Source: Burkholderiales bacterium (lineage in GTDB: Bacteria > Pseudomonadota > Gammaproteobacteria > Burkholderiales > Nitrosomonadaceae). Taken from it: a stretch of 64,000 bases of DNA. Both the position numbers and the translations under genes were made by a program. Positions 1-9,000 of this stretch are shown here, one piece after another. The DNA lies in NCBI GenBank assembly GCA_024235795.1, contig JACKLR010000002.1, positions 248,001 to 312,000 of the forward strand. The letters are read 5' to 3'. Position 1 is the first letter of the stretch; every line of letters starts with the position of its first letter. The notes beneath the pieces were generated by a model that was given only the letters and a program-made list of their open reading frames with translations, searched no databases and had not been told where the DNA came from.

Positions 1-887
1 ATTTTAACAGCCAAGTCCGACAAAGCAGACAAGGCATTTTTCTCTCGTTCCACTTTCGCGGCAAGTCGGCGCTTTTGTTGCTGTAGGGCTCGCATAAAAA
101 ACATCAGCCATGGTTGCCAATTCGGGTCATCGGTGCGGATAGTCCCTTGCGTCTGACGCAAAGCCAGATAATAACTTTCCTTGTTATGCTCAATGACACT
201 TTCAAGAGAGCTATAAGGCACATAGGCATATCTGGCCTGCAGCAGCAACAGCGTGGTAAGTACACGGCTCAAACGGCCATTGCCGTCCTGGAAAGGGTGA
301 ATTTCTAGGAACACGACGGTAAAGACAGCGATCATCAACAGCGGATGCAGCCTGCCGGTTTCGCGGGTATCGTTCAACCACGTAACAAGTTCGGTCATCC
401 GGCGCGGCGTATCAAAAGGCGTTGCCGTTTCGAACACAACACCGATCATTTTTCCATCAGCGTCAAATGCGCCGACATCATTGCGCACGGTTTTGTATTC
501 ACCGCGATGCCGCTCGTCTTTCTCGCTGTAGCGCAAAAGGTCACGGTGGAGTTGCTTGATATGGTTTTCGGTGACAGGAATGTCCTGCCAGGCCTGGAAA
601 ACCGTCTCCATGACTTCGGCATAACCGGCAACCTCCTGCTCATCACGTGTTTCAAACTTCTTGATTTCCAGGCGGCCTAATAGGCGCTCCACTTCACGAT
701 CGCTGAGCTTGCTTCCTTCAATACGGGTGGAAGAACCGATGCTCTCAATCGTCGCGATGCGGCGCAAAGCCTTCAACCGATCAGGCGCCAGCGTGCCAAG
801 GGCGCGCCATGCGCCCTTGAACTCGTCAATTTCGGATAGCAAGGCCAGCAATTCGTGGGTAAGCGGAATGGTGTCAGTTTTGATCAT
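1..887 (-). CDS. Fic family protein, class II (3' end off window)
   Basis: Fic-domain enzyme, which by family precedent transfers AMP from ATP to a target protein. The reading frame is open from ATG at 887 to the window edge (295 codons seen), so the C-terminus is missing. The catalytic motif HPFQDGNGRLSR starts at His197 and is intact. Near the N-terminus S53-T-R-I-E57-G58 fits the (S/T)xxxE(G/N) inhibitory helix of class II Fic proteins, which blocks ATP in cis. The residues after the Fic motif are helical and charged. The gene starts inside a phased CCGGAAT-type repeat array (889-951) that looks like an operator, so autoregulation is plausible. Its target is unknown. Confidence 0.9.
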   Translation of the reverse strand, partial: MIKTDTIPLTHELLALLSEIDEFKGAWRALGTLAPDRLKALRRIATIESIGSSTRIEGSKLSDREVERLLGRLEIKKFETRDEQEVAGYAEVMETVFQAWQDIPVTENHIKQLHRDLLRYSEKDERHRGEYKTVRNDVGAFDADGKMIGVVFETATPFDTPRRMTELVTWLNDTRETGRLHPLLMIAVFTVVFLEIHPFQDGNGRLSRVLTTLLLLQARYAYVPYSSLESVIEHNKESYYLALRQTQGTIRTDDPNWQPWLMFFMRALQQQKRRLAAKVEREKNALSALSDLAVK

Positions 888-888
888 G

Positions 889-951
889 CCCGAATATATA
901 CCGGATTATACCGGAATGGCAACCGGAATAATTACCGGATTATGCCGGAAT
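889..951. promoter_or_regulatory. Phased heptamer array upstream of fic
   Basis: Six copies of CCGGAAT/CCGGATT (the first is CCCGAAT) begin at 889, 901, 911, 923, 935 and 945. The spacings are 12, 10, 12, 12 and 10 bp, so all copies lie roughly on one face of the helix. The array abuts the fic start codon at 887. The arrangement is seen directly; that it is an operator for a protein, perhaps the Fic protein itself, is inference. Confidence 0.6.
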
Positions 952-1041
952 AAATGAAGCGCGCGTCACGCCAACCTACCGATTGCCAGATAAATGTAAA
1001 GTGAGGCGGGTATACGCAAAGTGCCATTCATTGCGTGATAT

Positions 1042-1662
1042 TTAATGGAAACAAGTCTCCGCCATGAGCTTCAAAGCCATACGCTCCGCCTTACTATAAA
1101 CCAACCGGTATTTGTCCTTGACATGCTGCCAGCGGCGGCCGTATTCGCACCAGAAATCCTTATTCGGCGGTAGCCATTGATGCGGGGCCTTGTCGGATTT
1201 GGCCTGATTGGTGGCGTCATCGACAACGAGCAGGTTGTCAAAATCGTTGGCGAAAGTACGGCGCTGCGTGCGCGTCCAGTTGGAAGCACCATGGCGGTGC
1301 GCATGTGCTAAAGGTACGATGTGGTCGATGTCGACATCGGATGCCCGGGTGAATTTCCGGCCGGTATATGGGCCGATCCACAGGCCGGTTTTCACCGTGC
1401 AGCGTTTGGCGTTTTTAAATGTCACGGGGACTTTGCTGGTTGCAATGAGCAGTTCCTGGCGGGTGTTCTGACAGTCCTTGTCCGCATCGATCCAGTGCGG
1501 CCAGTCCTTGCGTTGATAGGGTGTCTCGGGTGTTGGCAGGCTGTCGGGATAACGCTCCTGCTTGCTGAGCTGCTGACAGCCTGACAGCGTGATCAGCGTG
1601 AGTAAAACAACAAGAATGCTGATTTTCAATGGCGTGTTTGCGTATGCTTGGTTTCCGGGCAT
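1042..1662 (-). CDS. HNH (DUF1524-type) nuclease, predicted lipoprotein
   Basis: Predicted 206-residue HNH nuclease related to the DUF1524 / GmrSD C-terminal family. The ATG at 1662 is preferred over an upstream TTG at 1728 because it puts a lipoprotein signal at the N-terminus: a hydrophobic run from residue 14 ends in L-S-G-C29. The nuclease core follows: DIDHIVPLAHA supplies the histidine pair, FDNLLVVD the central Asn, and NQAKSDKAPHQWLP the last motif. Such secreted nucleases are thought to degrade extracellular DNA for nutrition or defence. Anchoring to an envelope lipid is inferred from the lipobox. No immunity or secretion gene is adjacent; the neighbouring large peptidase is divergently transcribed. 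Confidence 0.82.
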   Translation of the reverse strand: MPGNQAYANTPLKISILVVLLTLITLSGCQQLSKQERYPDSLPTPETPYQRKDWPHWIDADKDCQNTRQELLIATSKVPVTFKNAKRCTVKTGLWIGPYTGRKFTRASDVDIDHIVPLAHAHRHGASNWTRTQRRTFANDFDNLLVVDDATNQAKSDKAPHQWLPPNKDFWCEYGRRWQHVKDKYRLVYSKAERMALKLMAETCFH

Positions 1663-1858
1663 ATGACTAGGGACGTGTTCTTTTTCAGGCGATTGGATTT
1701 GGGGTGTTATATGCGGTATTCTTCGCAATAACTACACCGAGTGAGCGCCAGGCAGTGGGCAGCAGGTAATCCATAAAAGCAGTTGATAAAGCGGCTTGAC
1801 CCGCTGCAGTGAAACAATCAACTCCCCGATTAAAATTTTTCCCGAGCATTTTGAGTCA

Positions 1859-4800
1859 ATGAATGTACGAAAAACAATAAAAATTAGTCTGATAACCGTC
1901 TTTATTTTTATTTGCCTGAGCTTCAGCCTGATTGCATCCGGCGGCAATGACACGATCCATCACCGGATGGATGTGACCATCGTGCCGGAAACTTCCAAAA
2001 TTAAGGTTGTTGATCAAATAAAAATGCCGCAACACTATCAGAATAATGGCGCAACCGCCATTCGTTTCAGCCTGCACGCGCACTTGACTATCGATGACGT
2101 GGAAGGCGGACGGGTTACTGCTACAAACTCAGGCCCACTAAAACGCGCACCCGTGCCGCTGAAATACTATCTATTGACGCCCGATGCCCGATCTGAACCG
2201 ATAACGCTGCGCTACACCGGCAAAATCGATCATGCCGTGCAGGGACCGGGGCAGGAGTATGCGCGCAGTTTCAGTTATACGCCCGGCGTGATTTCATCCG
2301 AAGGCGTTTTTCTGGCCAATTCGAGCGCCTGGTATCCGCAGTTTGAAGACCCGATGGTGTCGTTTCGCATGACGATCCGCATGCCCGAGGGGTGGGATGT
2401 CGTCAGTCAAGGGTCGCTGATCAGCGAACAGCGGGACGAGCCGGGTGCAACAGTTACCTGGCAGGAACTGAATCCGCAGGACGATATTTATCTGGTAGCG
2501 GGGCGGTATCACCGTTATACCCAGTCAACGGGTTCAGTGACTGCGCTGGTTTATCTGCGTGAAGACGATGCCGCGCTGGCACAGAAATATCTCGATACCA
2601 CCGCGCAGTATATCGGCATGTATAACAAATTGATCGGTGCCTACCCTTATGACAAATTCGCGCTGGTCGAGAATTTCTGGGAAACCGGATACGGCATGCC
2701 GTCGTTTACTTTACTGGGGCCAAAGGTCATTCGTTTCCCGTTTATTCTGCATTCGTCGTATCCGCATGAAATTCTGCACAACTACTGGGGCAACGGCGTA
2801 TTCGTCGATTACGCCAGCGGCAACTGGGCGGAAGGGTTGACGGCGTATCTGGCCGATCATCTGGTCAACGAGCAGCGGGGTAAAGGTGAGGAATACCGGC
2901 GCGATGTGTTGCAGAAATACGCCGATTTTGTCGGCAAGGAAAAGGATTTTCCAATATCCCGCTTTGTCTCGCGCCACAGTTCGAGTTCGGAAGCCGTCGG
3001 ATATGGCAAGACCATGATGTTTTTCCATATGCTGCGCAGACAGGTGGGCGATGACGATTTTGTCAAAGCGCTGCGGCGGTTTTACACCCAGTTTAAATTC
3101 AAGCAGGCGGCCTTTGGTGATTTGCAGACGCAATTCAGCGAGGCCACCGGCCAGGATTTTTCCGCATTGTTTGACCAATGGGTGCAACGCACCGGTGCGC
3201 CGCAATTGGTGCTTCAGGAAGCCGTGACAGAAAAAACGCCGCAGGGCTTCAAACTCAAGGGCGTTCTCAGCCAGATGCAGGACGGCGAGCTTTATCAGTT
3301 GCAAGTCCCGATAGCCGTGCACCTGCAGGACGAATCGCAGGCGTATCAGACACAGGTGGCGATGAATCAACGCACACAGGCTTTCGAAATGAATTTGGAA
3401 GCGCGCCCCTTGCGCGTGGAAGTCGATCCGCAATTCGATGTATTCCGGCGGCTGGACAGCCGTGAGATTCCTGCAGCGTTATCGCAGGGGTTCGGCGCAG
3501 AAAAACCGTTGCTGGTGTTGCCCGCTGATACTGATGCGCAAATGTTGAAGGCATATGAGCAACTCGCTGAGTACTGGCAAAAAACGCAACCCGGCGCGTT
3601 TGAAGTAAAACATGACCGTCAACTGGACAAACTGCCCAAAAACCGGACCGTCTGGATCATGGGTTGGCAAAACCGGTTTGCCGGAGATGTCGCGAAGGCA
3701 TTGGCCGATCATTCGGTTCAGGTTGACGAACAGGGGCTGGCGTTGAATGGCCAGACGTTCACTGAGCATGCCCACTCGGTCGTGTTGACCGCACGGCAGC
3801 CGTCCAATCCGGATGAAACGCTGTTGTGGGTTGCGGCTGACAGTCCGCAGGCGGTGGCTGAACTGGCCAGAAAACTGCCGCATTACCGCAAATACAGTTA
3901 TCTGGCATTTCAGGACGATGGGGGCGATGATCTGGTCAATATCCACAAGGGACAATGGCCGGTGATAGCATCGCCGTTGTCGCGGATTGTTCAGCAGCAG
4001 GATAGTGTTTCGGTGGATTCGCAGGCGACGGGCGCATTGCAAAAACGCGCAGCGCTTGCGCAACTGCCGCCCGTGTTTTCGGAAACCCGGATGATGGCCG
4101 ATATTGCGCATCTAGCGAGTGAAGCGTTCAAGGGACGGGAACTCGGCAGTGCGGAGCTCGACGAAGCTGCCGAATATATTGCGCAGCAATTTCAGCAGGC
4201 GGGTTTGCAGCCCGGTGGCGATGACGGCAGTTACTTCCAGGTCTGGCAGCAGGATGTCGGCGCGCCGAAGGGCACGATTACGCTGCGCAATGTCATCGGT
4301 CTGTTGCCCGGCAAAAATCCGCAACTGGCGGCGGAGAGTCTGGTCATCGGTGCGCATTACGATCATCTTGGCATGGGCTGGCCGGATGTGCGCGAAGGGA
4401 ATCGGGGAAAAATTCACTACGGGGCGGACGATAATGCCAGCGGCGTGGCCGTTATGCTTGAACTGGCGCGGCAGGCCGGGGCAACATGGCAGCCGGAACG
4501 CAGTATCGTATTTGCCGCCTTTACCGGTGAGGAAGCCGAATTGCTCGGCGCAAGACATTATGTCGGCAATGCAAAACAATTTCCGGCAGACAAAATAGCC
4601 GCCATGCTCAATCTCGATACCGTGGGCCGTCTGGGTGAAAATCCGGTCACGGTTTTCGGTGCCGGCAGTGCGCGTGAACTCGTGCATATCTTTCGCGGTG
4701 CGGGGTTTGTTACGGGTATTCCGGTCAATTCGGTCATGGACGATTTTGGCTCGAGCGATCAGGCCGCGTTTATCGAAGCCGGTATCCCGGCGGTGCAGTT

Positions 4801-5260
4801 TTTCGCCAGTGCGCATGAAGACTATCACGCACCCGGCGACACCATAGACAAAATCGATTCTGCCGGTCTCGTCAAGGTGGCGTCCATTCTCAAGGAGGCC
4901 GCAGAATATCTGGCCAACCGTATCGAGCCATTGACTGTGACTTTACCCTCCGCTAATGCGCGCAGCGTACAACAAACAAACGAACCCAAAATCAGACGCC
5001 GCGCCAGCTTGGGCACTGTGCCCGATTTTTCCTATCAGGGTGGGGGCGTGCGTATCGACAGCGTCTTGCCGGACTCGCCAGCGCATCGTGCCCAACTGCA
5101 ATCAGGGGATGTTCTGGTGCAACTCGCAGGCCAACCGATCAGCGATCTGGCGTCATATTCCGAAATTCTGAAAACGCTTGAAGCAGGACAGACAGTCGAA
5201 TTGCATTACCGCCGCGAGGGGCAGTTGCATAGGGTCGAGGTGATCTTGGGTGTGCGCTAA
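1859..5260 (+). CDS. Exported M1-like / M28 peptidase fusion with C-terminal PDZ domain
   Basis: A 1133-residue exported multidomain peptidase. The ATG at 1859 gives a signal peptide (basic MNVRK, then a hydrophobic stretch to about residue 30); the longer open frame back to 1796 has no better start. The first half is M1-aminopeptidase-like: HEILH at 303-307 binds zinc, with the third ligand in NWAEG at 325. The second half is an M28 metallopeptidase: AHYDHLG (His833), GADDNASG, TGEEAELLG, NLDTVGR and AHEDYHAPGDT give the expected two-zinc ligands. A PDZ domain occupies about 1060-1132. The two catalytic units in one chain suggest sequential degradation of peptides in the periplasm or outside the cell. 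The substrate is unknown. Confidence 0.9.
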   Translation: MNVRKTIKISLITVFIFICLSFSLIASGGNDTIHHRMDVTIVPETSKIKVVDQIKMPQHYQNNGATAIRFSLHAHLTIDDVEGGRVTATNSGPLKRAPVPLKYYLLTPDARSEPITLRYTGKIDHAVQGPGQEYARSFSYTPGVISSEGVFLANSSAWYPQFEDPMVSFRMTIRMPEGWDVVSQGSLISEQRDEPGATVTWQELNPQDDIYLVAGRYHRYTQSTGSVTALVYLREDDAALAQKYLDTTAQYIGMYNKLIGAYPYDKFALVENFWETGYGMPSFTLLGPKVIRFPFILHSSYPHEILHNYWGNGVFVDYASGNWAEGLTAYLADHLVNEQRGKGEEYRRDVLQKYADFVGKEKDFPISRFVSRHSSSSEAVGYGKTMMFFHMLRRQVGDDDFVKALRRFYTQFKFKQAAFGDLQTQFSEATGQDFSALFDQWVQRTGAPQLVLQEAVTEKTPQGFKLKGVLSQMQDGELYQLQVPIAVHLQDESQAYQTQVAMNQRTQAFEMNLEARPLRVEVDPQFDVFRRLDSREIPAALSQGFGAEKPLLVLPADTDAQMLKAYEQLAEYWQKTQPGAFEVKHDRQLDKLPKNRTVWIMGWQNRFAGDVAKALADHSVQVDEQGLALNGQTFTEHAHSVVLTARQPSNPDETLLWVAADSPQAVAELARKLPHYRKYSYLAFQDDGGDDLVNIHKGQWPVIASPLSRIVQQQDSVSVDSQATGALQKRAALAQLPPVFSETRMMADIAHLASEAFKGRELGSAELDEAAEYIAQQFQQAGLQPGGDDGSYFQVWQQDVGAPKGTITLRNVIGLLPGKNPQLAAESLVIGAHYDHLGMGWPDVREGNRGKIHYGADDNASGVAVMLELARQAGATWQPERSIVFAAFTGEEAELLGARHYVGNAKQFPADKIAAMLNLDTVGRLGENPVTVFGAGSARELVHIFRGAGFVTGIPVNSVMDDFGSSDQAAFIEAGIPAVQFFASAHEDYHAPGDTIDKIDSAGLVKVASILKEAAEYLANRIEPLTVTLPSANARSVQQTNEPKIRRRASLGTVPDFSYQGGGVRIDSVLPDSPAHRAQLQSGDVLVQLAGQPISDLASYSEILKTLEAGQTVELHYRREGQLHRVEVILGVR

Positions 5261-5555
5261 CTTGTTGTTTTGACGACCGTAGCTGTCAGTGAACTTTCAT
5301 GAAACAAATATGTTCTCATGGTTAGGCTAGAACAGAACAAGTGACGTGGGAATGTGCTTTTTTTGCAAGAAACGACTTGCCATGTAAACTGACAAGCCCA
5401 CTGAACACGACAATATCAAATTGAAAAGTCCTAGCTGTATAAAAGTAAGTTAGAATCAATTAAAATAAAAACCGCTGTGGAAAGGTTATGTGTGGTTTCG
5501 AATCGGTGATATCTGTACGCTTTTTATAATTTTGAATCGTATCCTTGGATTTTCC
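5261..5555. other. Gene-poor spacer with promoter region for the TPR lipoprotein
   Basis: About 295 bases, AT-rich towards the 3' end, separate the peptidase stop from the TPR gene. No strong hairpin with a T-run follows the peptidase. An open frame from GTG 5490 joins the TPR gene, but the lipoprotein signal begins at ATG 5556, so this stretch is treated as leader. No RNA gene or repeat was recognised. Confidence 0.5.
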
Positions 5556-7325
5556 ATGAAAACAAACATCATTCTTGTTCTCTTATTGACGCTTGGCCTT
5601 GGCGCATGTGCGCAGTTCCCTTCTCAACAGGGGGATGAAAAAACAGGGAAGTCCATAGCGCCTGCAAAAACTGCTGAATCCGGCGATTCCGGAAATGCTG
5701 GCGATGAAGAAGAAATCAGTGAATCCAAGTTGCCGAAGCTGGAATTAACCGCGCCGATTTTATTTGATTTTTTACTCGGTGAAACTGCTCTGCAGCGTGG
5801 CAATCTTGATATTGCGGTCAGCCGTTACCTGAAATTGGCGCAAACAACACGTGATCCGCGTATCGCCAAGCGTGCCAGCGAAATTGCATTGCATGCGCGC
5901 CAGGCATTTGCTGCGGAAAGGGCGGCTTCCATGTGGGTTGAATTTGATCCGGACTCGCTTGATGCGCGCCAGACACTGGCGGCTATGCTGGTTAATCTGG
6001 GTAAACTGGATGCAGCCTTTCCGCATCTGGAAAAATTGCTCGCTTCGGACCAGGAAAATGTCGGCAATGCCTTTATGCAACTCAACCAATTGTTATCCCG
6101 CAATTCGAATAAAGCGGAAACACTGCGGCTGATACAGAAACTGGCGGTGCCGTATCCGAAATTACCGGAAGTACATTTTGCAATATCACAGGCTGCCTGG
6201 TTTGCGGGTGAATATGATACGGCGTTGGTGGAAATGGATGAGGCACTATCTTTACGGCCGGACTGGGAAATAGCCGCTGTTCAAAGTGGCAGAATGCTGC
6301 AGCGGCAGTCCAACATCGATGCCGCTAATTTTTATCGCGATTACCTGAAAAAATATCCGGAATCGAATGAGGTGCGCATCGCCTATACCCGGCTGCTGGT
6401 TGAATTGAACGAGAAAGATCTGGCGCGCGAGCAGTTGAGGATTTTGTTCGATCAGAATCAGGATGATGCAGAAATCATGGTGGCAATCGGCCTGATTTCA
6501 ACTGAACTGTATGATTTCGATATGACTGAAATCAGCCTGAAAAGGGCGCTTGCATTAGGGTATGAAGATACCAATGCCATTCATTTTCATCTGGCCAGAG
6601 TGTACGAAGAAATGAAACAAACAGATCTGGCCATGGATTATTACCGTCAGGTAAAAAGAGGCGGACGTTATCTGCCTGCCCAGATTCGTTATGCCGATTT
6701 ACTCGCACAAAAAGGACATTTGGATGATGCGCGTTCGCATATTCAACGGTTGCCGGCTTCAAACGATCAGCAATCTGCACATTTGATCCTGGCCGAGGCG
6801 CAGATTTTGCGCCGGGTAGGTTCGCATCAGGAAGTGTTCAAGATTCTCGATGCCGGGCTGGAGAAACTGCCTGACTACCCCGAACTGCTTTACGACCGGG
6901 CGCTGGCAGCCGACAAAATTGGCAAATTTGATATTCTCGAAAAGGACTTGCGGAAATTGATCAAGCTTCGGCCCGATAATGCGCATGCGTATAATGCGCT
7001 TGGTTACAGTTTTGCCGAGCGCGGCCTGCATTTGCCGGAAGCGTTGAGATTGATTAAGAAAGCGGTCGAACTTTCTCCGGATGATCCGTATATCATGGAC
7101 AGCCTGGGGTGGGTTTACTATCGTATGGGTAATATTATGGATGGCTTGAATTATCTGAATCGCGCATTTTCAATCAGCCAGGATTCTGAAATAGCAGCGC
7201 ATCTGGGAGAAGTACTGTGGGTTCAGGGCGCACATGAAGATGCTGAAGATATCTGGCGTTCGGCTTTGGAGAAAGATCCGGATAATGAAGTGTTACTGGA
7301 AACGATAAAACGCCTGAAGAAATAG
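5556..7325 (+). CDS. TPR-repeat outer-envelope lipoprotein
   Basis: A 589-residue tetratricopeptide protein. The start at ATG 5556 is chosen because it begins MKTNIILVLLLTLGLGAC, a lipoprotein signal with lipobox L-G-A-C. After a Ser/Glu/Lys-rich linker of about 50 residues, TPR-like helical pairs run to the C-terminus; the clearest are HAYNALGYSFAERG and YIMDSLGWVYYRMGN near residues 480-540. TPR arrays bind other proteins, so this is probably a scaffold in the periplasm or on the inner face of the outer membrane. Betaproteobacterial homologues of this shape are common but mostly uncharacterised. It stands alone between the peptidase and a convergent gene. Confidence 0.85.
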   Translation: MKTNIILVLLLTLGLGACAQFPSQQGDEKTGKSIAPAKTAESGDSGNAGDEEEISESKLPKLELTAPILFDFLLGETALQRGNLDIAVSRYLKLAQTTRDPRIAKRASEIALHARQAFAAERAASMWVEFDPDSLDARQTLAAMLVNLGKLDAAFPHLEKLLASDQENVGNAFMQLNQLLSRNSNKAETLRLIQKLAVPYPKLPEVHFAISQAAWFAGEYDTALVEMDEALSLRPDWEIAAVQSGRMLQRQSNIDAANFYRDYLKKYPESNEVRIAYTRLLVELNEKDLAREQLRILFDQNQDDAEIMVAIGLISTELYDFDMTEISLKRALALGYEDTNAIHFHLARVYEEMKQTDLAMDYYRQVKRGGRYLPAQIRYADLLAQKGHLDDARSHIQRLPASNDQQSAHLILAEAQILRRVGSHQEVFKILDAGLEKLPDYPELLYDRALAADKIGKFDILEKDLRKLIKLRPDNAHAYNALGYSFAERGLHLPEALRLIKKAVELSPDDPYIMDSLGWVYYRMGNIMDGLNYLNRAFSISQDSEIAAHLGEVLWVQGAHEDAEDIWRSALEKDPDNEVLLETIKRLKK

Positions 7326-7383
7326 AGTTATGGGCGCGTTTTTGAACGCTGAGTTTTAAACAGCATTGGGTTTCGTCGGTCGG

Positions 7384-8637
7384 TTATTGTAAAAAAGCAA
7401 GGGCTTCCACGCGCCGCTCAATTTTTTCCATCATCTGAAAATAGGCAGGCGTGTCAAAATTGCCATATTGTCTTCTGAAGACAGACATAGGCAAGAATTC
7501 TGGGAGATCTGACCATGTTGGCATGAGACTCTTATCATCCAACCCCTGAGCGATCAACTGCTGTAATCGGACAGCTTCCTTCTGATTCGCCGTCGCGCGT
7601 TCGCCAAATCGTGTTCCTGCACGGTCTGCTGCAATATCGTTGAATGAAAAACCGCTACCGTTGCGTTTGTCTTCAATTTCTTTATATAGGCCAATGGCAT
7701 CAGATAAAGCGGTATCCGCATATGCAGTAATGGCGGCCGAAACGATAAAATGCTGCGCAAAATCCTGCCGGCCATCCAGTGTGACAATCTGGTTATGCGC
7801 GTCATGCCAATCGGCAGCTTCGGGAACGACATATTTTAACGGTAACCCCAGCACATAGAATGTCGCAGCCAGGATGGCTGCACGGTTTTCCCTTTGTGCC
7901 ATGCTGTTTTCAGAGTGTTGTGCGGCCATCTGCATTAGCGATTGCAAAATCTGGGATAGTGTTTGTTCTGCATGTTGCCGCTTGTTTTGTGACAACAATT
8001 TGTAGTAGCGATAAACTTTTTCCTGCTCTAATTTGCTGAGAATAGTGGGGAAATGATCGGACTGTGTGGATTCGCCTTGCGATTGATACAATACATTGAA
8101 AGCATCAGGTGTAATCTTTACGCTTTTGATCGCTTCTATTCCCTTGCCATATTTTGGGTGACTTTGCAGCCATTGAATACTTTGAGTGACGAAAAATTGA
8201 CTGATAAAATCCGGTATTGGAATACTCCCGATGCTTACGGATTCTAGCTGGGGCAATGCATCTGTTTCGATCAGGGTGGCCTCCAGATTGATGTAGCCAT
8301 TTATCGCCTCAAGTGGTATTGGCAGGCTTGTTTGAACATACGCTTTCTGATTGGCTATGTTTATGCGTGCCCGGCCATCTGTAAAATGTTTGGCCAGATA
8401 ATTGGCTGCTATATCGATGTCGTCCGGACGGACACTGATTGTTGAAAGCTGATTTTGCTGGGCATGTTGACGGTGCTGATCAAATGTTTCTTTTGCGTGT
8501 TCGATATGCTCTGGCGTGACCATGATCTGATGTTCGACGTGGGGTTGGTCATCGATGATCATATACAAAAAAATGCCCAGCAACAGTGGAATTGCTAACA
8601 GACAGACAGTTATAAACAAAATCAGTTTCCGGATCAT
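7384..8637 (-). CDS. Membrane-anchored conserved hypothetical protein
   Basis: A 417-residue protein of unknown function. Residues 1-28 are a single N-terminal transmembrane anchor (MIRKLILFITVCLLAIPLLLGIF), so the rest is probably periplasmic. The middle contains basic, Gln-rich helices; a region near residues 290-350 reads GRQDFAQHFIVSAAI, then a Glu/Lys/Asn-rich segment and GSGFSFNDIAADRAGTRFGE, which looks like the most conserved patch. No catalytic motif was recognised. It converges on the TPR gene, leaving 58 bases between them, and is divergent from minC, with which it shares a 363-base promoter region. Confidence 0.75.
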   Translation of the reverse strand: MIRKLILFITVCLLAIPLLLGIFLYMIIDDQPHVEHQIMVTPEHIEHAKETFDQHRQHAQQNQLSTISVRPDDIDIAANYLAKHFTDGRARINIANQKAYVQTSLPIPLEAINGYINLEATLIETDALPQLESVSIGSIPIPDFISQFFVTQSIQWLQSHPKYGKGIEAIKSVKITPDAFNVLYQSQGESTQSDHFPTILSKLEQEKVYRYYKLLSQNKRQHAEQTLSQILQSLMQMAAQHSENSMAQRENRAAILAATFYVLGLPLKYVVPEAADWHDAHNQIVTLDGRQDFAQHFIVSAAITAYADTALSDAIGLYKEIEDKRNGSGFSFNDIAADRAGTRFGERATANQKEAVRLQQLIAQGLDDKSLMPTWSDLPEFLPMSVFRRQYGNFDTPAYFQMMEKIERRVEALAFLQ

Positions 8638-9000
8638 CTTTGTTATGCAATTAAAAAGTGGAATTAAATATAATACTGTAACGTCAGGAAAATGCTGACA
8701 GTGTAATGCTTATACGATTGTCTTTTATAGGGTAATACACGTTATTAGAAAATAATAGCGTTATAATAGTTTTCGCATTTTGCCCAATATACATTGCTTG
8801 TATGCTATTTGGAGTACAATAGCGAATAGTGCAGATAATTTTTGTGCCATTCAAACACAGATAGAATTAAGCGATAATGGTACGCTGGAGACAGTGATGG
8901 CAAAGTTATTCAAAGTTATGTAACGGTATAAATTTTATCTATACTAATCTATCTGTATAATTACAACAAACAACCGATTAACAGATGTCGACGAATCTAC
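8638..9000. other. Divergent promoter region between the 7384-8637 gene and minC
   Basis: A very AT-rich 363-base gap between divergent genes. TATAAT-like hexamers occur at 8669-8674 and 8956-8961, the latter 40 bases before minC. No convincing -35 partner was found for either, so promoters are only likely, not assigned. No ORF with a ribosome site, tRNA or repeat was seen. Confidence 0.4.

Noticed and set aside
2711..3433. 240-residue frame on the minus strand inside the large peptidase
   Set aside because: No ribosome site, unusual composition, fully inside a gene with clear domains.
3479..4828. Two long minus-strand frames (210 and 238 residues) opposite the M28 half of the peptidase
   Set aside because: Arg/His-rich shadows of a GC-biased coding region; no family resemblance.
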